Below are positions 8,462 to 15,725 of a stretch of 64,000 nucleotides of DNA, piece by piece. The DNA is from Hymenobacter oligotrophus. Its GTDB lineage: Bacteria; Bacteroidota; Bacteroidia; Cytophagales; Hymenobacteraceae. The notes beneath the pieces are model-generated. The model did no database searches. It was not told where the DNA came from and saw only the letters and a program-made list of their open reading frames with translations. Every line of letters starts with the position of its first letter. Positions within the stretch are counted from its first letter, which is position 1. The stretch is taken from assembly GCF_003574965.1 (NCBI RefSeq), contig NZ_CP032317.1, forward strand, positions 1,488,001 to 1,552,000, read 5' to 3'. Position numbers and translations under genes: made by a program.

Positions 8462-10843
8462 TTAGAAAGAGTAGCCGGCCGTGAGGTTGAAGCGGGCGCC
8501 GTTGCCGCGGGTGTAGTTGGCATCGGTGCCGTTGAACTGCGCAATGGGTGTGTAATACGCGTTGTTCAGCAGGTTTTCTACGCCCAGCGTCAGGCGTAGC
8601 TTTTCGGTGAAGCTGTACGTCGAGGTGAAGTTGACGAGGCCGAACGAATTTACAGCACCCTCGCCCGAAGCGTAGGCGCCGGTGCGGGCGTTGCGGTTGA
8701 AGCGCGTGCGCGTGCCCGAGTACACGTAGTTCAGGGCCAGGCTTAGGGGTTCGATGGGCTGGTAGCGCACGTAGGCCGTGGCCTTGGGCGGGGCAATGCG
8801 GTTGCCGTTCAGCCACACGCCTTGTAGCACGTCCTGGCCGTTTACCCGCGTGGTCAAGGTGGCCCGTCCTTCCACCCACGACCACGAACCACCTAGGCTC
8901 AGGATTTTCAGCGGGGCGAAGTCGGCCGTAAGCTCGTAGCCCCATACGCGCTCGGGGGCGCGCTGCGGCACCAGTATGCCGTTGCCCTGGTCGACGAGGT
9001 TGGCCCCTAGGTCGGATTTGCTCACGAAGTACACGCCGCTCAGCGTCAGGGGGCCCAGTTCGCTGCTGGCACCGGCCTCGTAGTTGCGCACCACAATGGC
9101 TTCGGTTTCGAGCAACGACAACGTGTTGGCGCGAGCGGTACGCAGCGTACGGCCCAGCTCGTAGAGCGAGAAGCCTTCGGAATAGCTCACGAAGGGGTTC
9201 AGCCACTTGTAGCGGGCGTAGCGCAGGCCGGCGTTGTATACCGCGGTCTTGTACTTAAGCGTTCCGCCTTGCACCGCAACGCCGCCCACGTAGGTGTTGC
9301 CGCTTTGGGTGCGCAGGGTGGTGTAGTCGGGCACTTTTACTTGGATGTTCTCCACGCGGGCCCCGCCTTTTAGGATGAAGTGCTCGAACAGCGTAGCGCG
9401 CAGCTGCGCGTAGGGCGCCAGGTTGCGCATCTGCATGCGCGGCGTCCAGAGGCGGCCGTCTACCAGGTTTTGCACGGTTTCGTCGCCAAGCAAATCGAGG
9501 CCGTAGGTTACATCGGCGTTAAACTGCTCGCCCGTCAGGATGGGCGTGTTCAGGTTTATGCGCAGGCCCAGCTTGTTGGAGTTGATTTCGGATTGCCCGC
9601 CGCCCTCGAAGAACGTCGGCTCGGCATCGTAAATGGTGCGGAAATCCTGCCAGTAGCCGGTTACCTCCACGCTGCTGCGCAGCGGGAGCACCTCTTGGCC
9701 GCGGTAGGTTAGGTAGGCGTTGTGGTTGTGGCGGGTGCCTTCATCAACCCCACCGCGGCTACCTTTCACGCCAATGGTCGGAAACTGCCCGTACTTGCCG
9801 GCGCGCAGCACATAGTCGGAGTTCTGGCGCGAGCTGAAGTAGTTGTACATCAGCTCCAAGCGGTTCTTTTCGTTAAGATCATAGCCCAGCTTGCCAAAGC
9901 CGTTGTAGGTTTTGGTTTCGCCTAGGCCGTAGCGCGGCGAAATCACCTCGCCGCGGGCGTCCTTGTACACGCCGCTCTGGTCGAAAGTGCCGCTCACCAC
10001 GTAATCGAAGTTGCCGGGCTTGCCGTAGAACTGCTGCGTAGCGCGGTACCCCAACGAGTTGCCGGGGTGCGCCACGTTGCCGTTCACACCTAGGGTAGTA
10101 AGGCCGCCAAATTTCTGGCCAGCCACAGGGCGCTTGGTGATGTAGTTGATGAGGCCGCCGTCGGCGCCGTTGCCGAAAATGGCGGTGGCACCTTTGATAA
10201 CCTCCACGCGCTCAATCACGGTGGGGTCGATGGTGCGGATGTCGCGGCCTCCGGCGCGCAACGGCGTGCTTTGCGGAATGCCATCGATGAGCACCAGCAC
10301 ATTGCGGCCGCGCAGGGTTTGGCCCACGTTGCCGGTTTGGTTGGTGGTGAGGCCCAGGCCCGGTACGGCATTGCCCACCACAGCCGCCAGGTTGTTGGGC
10401 GTAGCAGCGGCTTGCAGCTGAATTTCGCGGGCGTTGAGGATGGTAGCCGAAACCGGCGTTTCGCGGATGGGCTCGGCCCGGCGGCTAGCCGACACAATTA
10501 CCTCGCCCAGCTCGGCGCGGTTTTCGGCCAGCACCACGTCGGCCAAGGTTTGGGTTTGGGCCTCTTGCACTTGCACCCGCTGTTGGGTGGCGGTGTAGCC
10601 CACGGCCGTAACGGCCAAGGTGTAGTCGCCGGCGGGTACGTTGCCAATTTCAAACGTGCCGCTGCCATCGGTAGCGGCGCCTAGGTTGGTGTTGAGCAGG
10701 CGCACCGTGGCACCCGGCAGGCCAGTGCCCTTGGCATCGCGCACGTTGCCGCGCAGCGTACTTAGGGTTTGGGCAAACACAGAAACGGAAACCAGCAGCC
10801 CGCTCAGGGTAAATAGCAAGCGGGCGAAAAAGCGAGAAGACAT
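8462..10843 (-). CDS. TonB-dependent siderophore receptor
   Basis: From the ATG at 10843 (MSSRFFARLLFTLSGLLVSV) the protein is about 793 residues. A signal peptide ending VFAQ is followed by a carboxypeptidase-regulatory-like domain (LRGNVRDAKGTGLPGATVRL), then a plug domain with RGRNVLVLIDGIPQ and VEVIKGATAIFGNGADGGLINYITKRP, and a 22-strand barrel ending in aromatic residues (FNLTAGYSF). It imports ferric siderophores across the outer membrane using TonB energy. The plug GNGADGG motif is that of ferrichrome/ferric-siderophore receptors. An upstream ATG at 10879 would lie across the promoter, so it is rejected. The palindrome at 10915 suggests iron regulation. Confidence 0.93.
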   Translation of the reverse strand: MSSRFFARLLFTLSGLLVSVSVFAQTLSTLRGNVRDAKGTGLPGATVRLLNTNLGAATDGSGTFEIGNVPAGDYTLAVTAVGYTATQQRVQVQEAQTQTLADVVLAENRAELGEVIVSASRRAEPIRETPVSATILNAREIQLQAAATPNNLAAVVGNAVPGLGLTTNQTGNVGQTLRGRNVLVLIDGIPQSTPLRAGGRDIRTIDPTVIERVEVIKGATAIFGNGADGGLINYITKRPVAGQKFGGLTTLGVNGNVAHPGNSLGYRATQQFYGKPGNFDYVVSGTFDQSGVYKDARGEVISPRYGLGETKTYNGFGKLGYDLNEKNRLELMYNYFSSRQNSDYVLRAGKYGQFPTIGVKGSRGGVDEGTRHNHNAYLTYRGQEVLPLRSSVEVTGYWQDFRTIYDAEPTFFEGGGQSEINSNKLGLRINLNTPILTGEQFNADVTYGLDLLGDETVQNLVDGRLWTPRMQMRNLAPYAQLRATLFEHFILKGGARVENIQVKVPDYTTLRTQSGNTYVGGVAVQGGTLKYKTAVYNAGLRYARYKWLNPFVSYSEGFSLYELGRTLRTARANTLSLLETEAIVVRNYEAGASSELGPLTLSGVYFVSKSDLGANLVDQGNGILVPQRAPERVWGYELTADFAPLKILSLGGSWSWVEGRATLTTRVNGQDVLQGVWLNGNRIAPPKATAYVRYQPIEPLSLALNYVYSGTRTRFNRNARTGAYASGEGAVNSFGLVNFTSTYSFTEKLRLTLGVENLLNNAYYTPIAQFNGTDANYTRGNGARFNLTAGYSF

Positions 10844-10876
10844 TGGCAGCGGTTTAGAACAAGTCCAAATACGCCG

Positions 10877-10908
10877 CAAAGGTAAAAGCGAGTTCCAACT
10901 GCCACAAA
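10877..10908 (-). promoter_or_regulatory. promoter of the TonB receptor gene
   Basis: On the minus strand TTTG (10908-10905), 20 bases, then TACCTTTG (10884-10877) match both elements of the Bacteroidota promoter. The ATG follows 33 bases downstream. Confidence 0.75.
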
Positions 10909-10914
10909 CTTTAT

Positions 10915-10929
10915 TTAGATTAATTCTAA
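10915..10929. promoter_or_regulatory. candidate Fur/DtxR-type operator at the receptor promoter
   Basis: TTAGATTAATTCTAA has perfect TTAGA/TCTAA arms around an AT-rich centre and sits directly upstream of the -33 element. Its place, AT-richness and half-sites are like metal-dependent repressor sites before siderophore receptors. The regulator is inferred, not shown. Confidence 0.5.
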
Positions 10930-10960
10930 TTAGTCCGAATTAACTGTTCAGCATCAGCGC

Positions 10961-10989
10961 AAAAAAGCCGCTACGGGCGGTAGCGGCTT
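10961..10989 (-). terminator. intrinsic terminator after the TPR/periplasmic-binding gene
   Basis: Read on the minus strand AAGCCGCTAC and GTAGCGGCTT pair perfectly and are followed by TTTTTT. It lies 33 bases beyond the stop at 11023. Confidence 0.85.
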
Positions 10990-11022
10990 ATGCCGGGGCC
11001 GTTGCGCCGTACGAGGCTGGCC

Positions 11023-12993
11023 TTAGCGCAAGCCCACGGGGTTTTGCACTTCTACCTCAAGCCGCTCCAGCTTGGTGATGGGCACGTACTGGTTGTCGTG
11101 GGCTTGGTTGGAGTATCCGATGCCCTGGAACAATACGCCCGAAATCGGGCCGGAATTGGCCAGCTGCTGCTGAAAGCCCGGCCCGTTTTGATGCAGCTGC
11201 GACCCAAAGTAGTACAGCAGCTCGAAGCCCGTGGCGGCAAACACTGAAGGCGGAATGTTTTGCTGCTGCGTGTACAATTGCCGAAAGCGCCGCACGCCGG
11301 GCAGCGTAGCATCGAGGTGCTTGGGCTGCACAAAATAGATGTCGCGGCGGTCGAGCTGACCTAGGCTGATGCTGGGGTTGTCGAGCCACGAAGCGTAAGC
11401 CAGCAAGGGTGCTGTGAGGCCCTGGCTTTGCATAACACCTAGGGCATATGGCCCGGCCTTACGGTGGTCTGAAGCCACCACCAAATGGCCGGCACTTTTC
11501 AGATCGACGCCCCCAAAACCTGCGTTCAGCGACTCGGGGTTGTTCGAGTCGATGCGGCGTACGCCCAGTACGCGGCCTCCCAGGCTTTCGTAGGCGCGCT
11601 TGTAGGCTTCGGCAAATGCGGCTTCGTCCTTATTGTCCTCATGAAAGATAACAGCCGGGCGCCCACCTAGGCTGCGGTAGGCGTACTCGGCGGCCAGCCG
11701 CCCTTGCGTGGCCAGGCTCGGCTCGAACAGGTAGTACCAAGCGTTGTCCTGCACCAAGGCGCCGTCCTGCGACAACGGGTTTACGGCCACAATCTGGTTT
11801 TGCTGAGCATAACGCGCCAGGATTTTTGCCCCGGATTTGTATACCGGCCCGACGATCATATCCATCGAAGCCAGCTCGGGCAAGGCCAGCACTTGTTTCA
11901 GGCCCAGGGTATCGGCGCCGGTGTCGTAAGCAAACAAATTCAGGCTGCGACCCTCGCGCTGCAACGAGTCGGCCGCCAACTTCAGGCCTGCGTACAGGTC
12001 GGTAACAAACTGTAGGCGCCGGCGCGTTTCCCAGCTCGGGTCGTCGAATTCAAAGGGCAGCAGCACGGCTACGTTGTAGCTGCTTTTGCGCTGCGCCCGC
12101 GGGCGCGGCGTGTAGCGCGCCCGATCGAGGCTGAATTGCTTGACCACTTGCTCCAGCTGCCCACGGTCGGCATCGGTATAGAGGCCACCAAACACCAGTT
12201 GCTCGGCGTAGGCGCGGGCCACGGTGGTATCCTGCGGGTAGCGGCGCACCAGGTTTTGCCACAAGGCTTTGTCGCGCAGGCGGGCCAGGTAAGTAGCTTT
12301 CATGGCTTGCTGCTGGGTGCGTAGCTGGCCAGCGGGTATTTCGCCCAGCACGCGCAGGGCGTTGTCGGCCTCGCCTTGCTCAAACGATACCTGCGCCTGC
12401 AGAAAATACGCCTCGCTCAGGCCCGGCCACTGCGGGTACTCGGTGCGCAGCAGGTTTAGCATTTGCTCGGCCTCGGCCCACTTGCGGGCGCGGGTAGCCG
12501 CCACGGCGTAGAGGTACGCGGCCTCGGGGCCGCGGCTATACTTAGCTGCGGGCGGGGTAAGCGGCAGCAGTTCGTCCATGGCCAGCTCGAAGCGGCTTTG
12601 GTCGATGAGCGTTTTGCCGTTGCGGTAGCGCGTATCAGGGTCGGAGGAGCCTAGGTTGGCTGGCAAGGGCGGAGCTGGCTTGGCTGCCGGAGCCGCCGCA
12701 GGAACCACAGCCGGCTTGGCCGCGGAGGTGCTCGTTGCAGTGGCGGGCTTGGCGGCCGGCTTGGACACAGCGCCACCTGCCGGCGGCACCGCAGCTTTGC
12801 CGGCCGGGGCGGCTTTGCCGGTGGTGCTGGGGGCAGTGGCGTTGCTTGCGGCAGCCCCCGGTTTCGGAGCAGGGCTGGCCGGCTTGGCAACGGCGGGCTT
12901 GGCCGCGGCCGGCTGCGTACGGGCCGGCTGCTGCGCCACGCACGGCATCACCAACCAAGTAGCTACTGCAAGACAAGCAAAAGAAAACCGCAT
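11023..12993 (-). CDS. exported TPR plus periplasmic-binding-fold protein (LpoA-like or amino-acid-binding-like)
   Basis: From the ATG at 12993 (MRFSFACLAVATWLVMPCVAQQ) the protein is about 656 residues. A signal peptide is followed by an Ala/Pro/Lys-rich low-complexity linker (residues about 22-125). Then comes a TPR-like helical part (TLIDQSRFELAMDELLPL, AEQMLNLLRTEYPQ) and, from about 315, a type 1 periplasmic binding fold (YNVAVLLPFEFDDPSWETRR, MIVGPVYKSGAKILARYAQQ, VNPLSQDG). This order is known from LpoA, the outer-membrane activator of PBP1A, and from TPR-containing branched-chain-type binding proteins in Bacteroidota. No permease genes adjoin, which favours a cell-wall role, but that is inference. 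A more upstream TTG lies in the promoter. Confidence 0.75.
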   Translation of the reverse strand: MRFSFACLAVATWLVMPCVAQQPARTQPAAAKPAVAKPASPAPKPGAAASNATAPSTTGKAAPAGKAAVPPAGGAVSKPAAKPATATSTSAAKPAVVPAAAPAAKPAPPLPANLGSSDPDTRYRNGKTLIDQSRFELAMDELLPLTPPAAKYSRGPEAAYLYAVAATRARKWAEAEQMLNLLRTEYPQWPGLSEAYFLQAQVSFEQGEADNALRVLGEIPAGQLRTQQQAMKATYLARLRDKALWQNLVRRYPQDTTVARAYAEQLVFGGLYTDADRGQLEQVVKQFSLDRARYTPRPRAQRKSSYNVAVLLPFEFDDPSWETRRRLQFVTDLYAGLKLAADSLQREGRSLNLFAYDTGADTLGLKQVLALPELASMDMIVGPVYKSGAKILARYAQQNQIVAVNPLSQDGALVQDNAWYYLFEPSLATQGRLAAEYAYRSLGGRPAVIFHEDNKDEAAFAEAYKRAYESLGGRVLGVRRIDSNNPESLNAGFGGVDLKSAGHLVVASDHRKAGPYALGVMQSQGLTAPLLAYASWLDNPSISLGQLDRRDIYFVQPKHLDATLPGVRRFRQLYTQQQNIPPSVFAATGFELLYYFGSQLHQNGPGFQQQLANSGPISGVLFQGIGYSNQAHDNQYVPITKLERLEVEVQNPVGLR

Positions 12994-13050
12994 ATATAAC
13001 TGAGTGGGCAAAAGAGACCTGAAAAGCACCGGCGCGAGCAGGCCGGCGGG

Positions 13051-13058
13051 CAAAGGTA
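13051..13058 (-). promoter_or_regulatory. TAnnTTTG element for the gene starting at 12993
   Basis: On the minus strand TACCTTTG lies 57 bases before the ATG. A CTTG about 23 bases further upstream could serve as -33. Confidence 0.55.
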
Positions 13059-13108
13059 CGTAGTTGCGCTACCCAACGATACAAGCTCGGCACAGCAACT
13101 ATTTTACC

Positions 13109-13125
13109 TGATAGTAAAACTATCA
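13109..13125. promoter_or_regulatory. perfect 17-bp palindrome in the divergent region before icd
   Basis: TGATAGT, AAA, ACTATCA form a perfect 7-3-7 inverted repeat between the two divergent genes at 12993 (minus) and 13171 (plus). It is short and AT-rich, as operators are, and lies about 50 bases from both promoter regions. No protein can be named. Confidence 0.45.
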
Positions 13126-13170
13126 TTACAAAAAGCTTGTATATATTGCGTCGTCATTTCACACCCAGCT

Positions 13171-14712
13171 ATGTTGCACTCTACTTTGAACCCGACTCCT
13201 GAACTTTCCTCCGCCGGTCTCGATCGGCCGCAGCCCACGCCCATTACCGTAGCGGCTGGCGACGGCATCGGCCCGGAAATCATGACGCAGGTGCTGCGCA
13301 TCCTGAAAGCGGCGGGGGCATCGTTGGCGCCGCAGTTTATCGAGGTAGGCGAGCAGTTGTACCGTTCGGGCCACAGCTCGGGCATTGCGCCCGACGCCTG
13401 GGACTCTTTGCACCATACCCGCGTGCTGCTGAAGGGCCCGATTACCACGCCCCAGGGCGGCGGTTACAAGTCGCTGAACGTAACGCTGCGCAAAACCCTG
13501 GGCCTCTACGCCAACGTGCGCCCGTGCCGCTCGCTTGCGCCGGCCGTTAGCTCGTTGCACCCCAAGCTGGATGTGGTGATTATCCGCGAAAACGAGGAAG
13601 ACTTGTACGCCGGCATTGAGCACCAGCAAACGCCCGACGTGGTGCAGTGCCTAAAGCTGGTTACCCGCTCGGGCTGCGAGCGGATTGTGCGCTACGCCTT
13701 CGAATACGCCCGCAACCACGGCCGCCGCAAGGTAACGTGCATGACGAAGGATAACATCATGAAGCTGACCGACGGGCTGTTTCACCGCGTGTTCGACGAA
13801 ATCGGCCGCGAGTACCCCGATATTCAGCAGGAGCACCAGATCATCGACATCGGCACGGCCCGCTTGGCTACGCAGCCCGAGCGCTACGACGTGGTGGTGA
13901 CGCTGAACCTGTACGGCGATATTATTTCGGACGTGGTAGCCGAGCTTACGGGCTCGGTGGGCTTGGCTGGCTCGGCCAACATCGGCCGCGACTGCGCCAT
14001 GTTCGAGGCCATCCACGGCTCGGCCCCCGACATTGCCGGCCAAAACATTGCCAACCCCTCGGGCCTGCTGCAAGCGGCCGTGCTGATGCTGCAGCACCTA
14101 GGGCAAACCCAGGCCGCAGCCCGCGTACAAAACGCCTGGTTGTGCGCCCTCGAAGACGGCCTGCACACCGCCGATATTTACCGCCCGGGCCACAGCGCCG
14201 AGCTGGTAAGCACCAAAGGTTTTGCCGATGCCGTGGTAGCACGCCTAGGTCAGGAGCCCAGCAATTTCCAGGGGCAGTCTATCAGCACCGGCCTAAACCC
14301 CACGCCCGCTGCTGCCACCACCACGCCGTCGGCTACGGCCCCCGCAAAAGCCGAGCCCGTGCAGCAGTTGGTGGGCGTCGATATCTTTTTGCGCTGGCAG
14401 CACGGCACGCCCACCAACTTGGGCGAGCAGCTAACGGCCATGGGCGGCGAGCGGCTGAAGCTGAAGCTGGTAACCAACCGCGGCGTGAAAGTGTACCCCG
14501 ATGGCCAGCCCGAAACCTACTGCACCGACCACTGGCGCTGCCGCTTTGTGGCCCCGGGCTCGGCTCCCGAAATCGGCTACGGCCTTGTGCCTTTCATCGA
14601 TGTGCTGGCGCTGCAACACCGCCTCACCGATGCCGGCCTCGAAATCGTGAAAACCGAAAACCTGTACCTGTTCGACGGAGTACGCGGCTTTTCGTTGGGC
14701 CAAGGCGAATAG
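13171..14712 (+). CDS. icd: isocitrate dehydrogenase (NADP-dependent type with C-terminal extension)
   Basis: The 513-residue protein oxidises isocitrate to 2-oxoglutarate and CO2 in the citric acid cycle. Family motifs are AAGDGIGPEI (about 28), YKSLNVTLRKTLGLYANVRP (about 98), REENEEDLYAG-like RENEEDLYAGIEH (about 142) and NLYGDIISDVVAELTGSVGLAGSANIG (about 250). The dehydrogenase core ends near residue 350; the remaining ~150 residues, after a Pro/Ala/Thr linker, form a second small domain (QLVGVDIFLRWQHG to the end). Such a long tail is known from the Thermus thermophilus enzyme. I cannot exclude an isopropylmalate-dehydrogenase-like substrate from reading alone, but the length and extension favour IDH. 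A stem-loop lies at 14811. Confidence 0.88.
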   Translation: MLHSTLNPTPELSSAGLDRPQPTPITVAAGDGIGPEIMTQVLRILKAAGASLAPQFIEVGEQLYRSGHSSGIAPDAWDSLHHTRVLLKGPITTPQGGGYKSLNVTLRKTLGLYANVRPCRSLAPAVSSLHPKLDVVIIRENEEDLYAGIEHQQTPDVVQCLKLVTRSGCERIVRYAFEYARNHGRRKVTCMTKDNIMKLTDGLFHRVFDEIGREYPDIQQEHQIIDIGTARLATQPERYDVVVTLNLYGDIISDVVAELTGSVGLAGSANIGRDCAMFEAIHGSAPDIAGQNIANPSGLLQAAVLMLQHLGQTQAAARVQNAWLCALEDGLHTADIYRPGHSAELVSTKGFADAVVARLGQEPSNFQGQSISTGLNPTPAAATTTPSATAPAKAEPVQQLVGVDIFLRWQHGTPTNLGEQLTAMGGERLKLKLVTNRGVKVYPDGQPETYCTDHWRCRFVAPGSAPEIGYGLVPFIDVLALQHRLTDAGLEIVKTENLYLFDGVRGFSLGQGE

Positions 14713-14731
14713 CGCCGGCATTAACAAAATT

Positions 14732-14764
14732 TTAAGATCAGCTTAATCTCAGCTTAAGCTTGTG
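14732..14764 (+). promoter_or_regulatory. three tandem 11-bp repeats, response-regulator-like site
   Basis: TTAAGATCAGC, TTAATCTCAGC and TTAAGCTTGTG follow each other without a gap, each starting TTAA. The middle one contains CTTAATCT spaced 3 bp from the next, the layout of cyanobacterial Pho boxes. It lies between icd and the TetR-led export operon, about 155 bases before the TetR start. Binding protein unknown. Confidence 0.4.
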
Positions 14765-14810
14765 TGCCGCCCTTTGCAGGCGAAAATGAAGAGGAGCGGC
14801 TAGTAGCCCG

Positions 14811-14840
14811 GCAGCGGGGGCCAGCCCCCGCTGCTGTTCT
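14811..14840 (+). terminator. stem-loop terminator after icd
   Basis: GCAGCGGGGG and CCCCCGCTGC pair perfectly over 10 bp with a CCAG loop, followed by a T-rich stretch (TGTTCTT). Confidence 0.65.
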
Positions 14841-14919
14841 TCGCGCACGCCGCCAAAGTATCCCGGTTGCTTAGCGCGCCGGCTGAGGTGTCAGCCCCCT
14901 TCATTGCCACATCCCGCTT

Positions 14920-15600
14920 ATGTTTACTACCCTCCGACCCGAGCTTAACGAAAAGCTCTTTTTGCGCGACCCGCAGGAAACCGACCTAGGCCGCAAAATC
15001 ATTCAGGTAAGCGTGCAGCTAATTGATGAGCTGGGCTTCGAGCAGTTTACCTTCAAGAAACTCGCCCAACAAATCGGCTCCACCGAGGCCTCGCTTTACC
15101 GCTACTTCGAAAACAAGCACCGCCTGCTGGTGTACCTGGTTTCGTGGCACTGGGCGTGGCTGCGCTTCCAAATTCGGTTTCATACCCACAACATTGCCGA
15201 TGCCGAAGGGCGCCTGCGCCTGATTCTGAGCATCATTACGCGGGCCCACCGCGACCACGCCGCCACCACCGACCTCGACGAAGCCGCCCTGTACCGCATT
15301 GTGGTAACGGAAGCCTCCAAAACTTACCTGACCAAGGAGGTTGACGAGGTAAACCGCGACGGTTTTTACCGCGAGTACAAGCGCCTGGCGGCCGATATCG
15401 TGTCGGTAGTGCAAGAGATTAACCCGGCCTACCCCTACCCAAACTCCCTCGTGAGCACGCTGATTGAAACGGCCCGCAAGCAGCTGTTTTTTGCCCAGCA
15501 CCTTCCTTCCCTCAGCGACGCCACCGACGCCAACAAGGTCGAATCGCAAATCCTGTATTTCCTCGAAAGCCTCGCTTTTTCGGCACTTCGGCAACAATAA
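14920..15600 (+). CDS. TetR-family transcriptional regulator of the export operon
   Basis: A 226-residue protein. The N-terminal helix-turn-helix (IIQVSVQLIDELGFEQFTFKKLAQQIGSTEASLYRYFENKHRLL, residues about 28-72) is a clear TetR DNA-binding domain. The ligand domain is unlike well-known classes. It lies first in the direction of the ABC-HlyD-TolC genes, 125 bases upstream, so it probably controls that export system. Unlike many TetR repressors it is transcribed in the same direction as its presumed targets. The ATG at 14920 gives the usual short N-terminal arm. Confidence 0.9.
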   Translation: MFTTLRPELNEKLFLRDPQETDLGRKIIQVSVQLIDELGFEQFTFKKLAQQIGSTEASLYRYFENKHRLLVYLVSWHWAWLRFQIRFHTHNIADAEGRLRLILSIITRAHRDHAATTDLDEAALYRIVVTEASKTYLTKEVDEVNRDGFYREYKRLAADIVSVVQEINPAYPYPNSLVSTLIETARKQLFFAQHLPSLSDATDANKVESQILYFLESLAFSALRQQ

Positions 15601-15725
15601 GCCGGTCTGTTCGCTTTAGTAGGGCCCGTAGGTGCCCTAACTGTTGAACTGCGTTGCCGCGCAGTGCTTCGCACCTCGCCACTTTAACCACCAGCCGGCC
15701 CGCGCCGGCAACTGCTTACTACCAC

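Noticed and set aside
13651-14097. Antisense frames inside icd
   Set aside because: Antisense shadows of an intact, strongly conserved enzyme.
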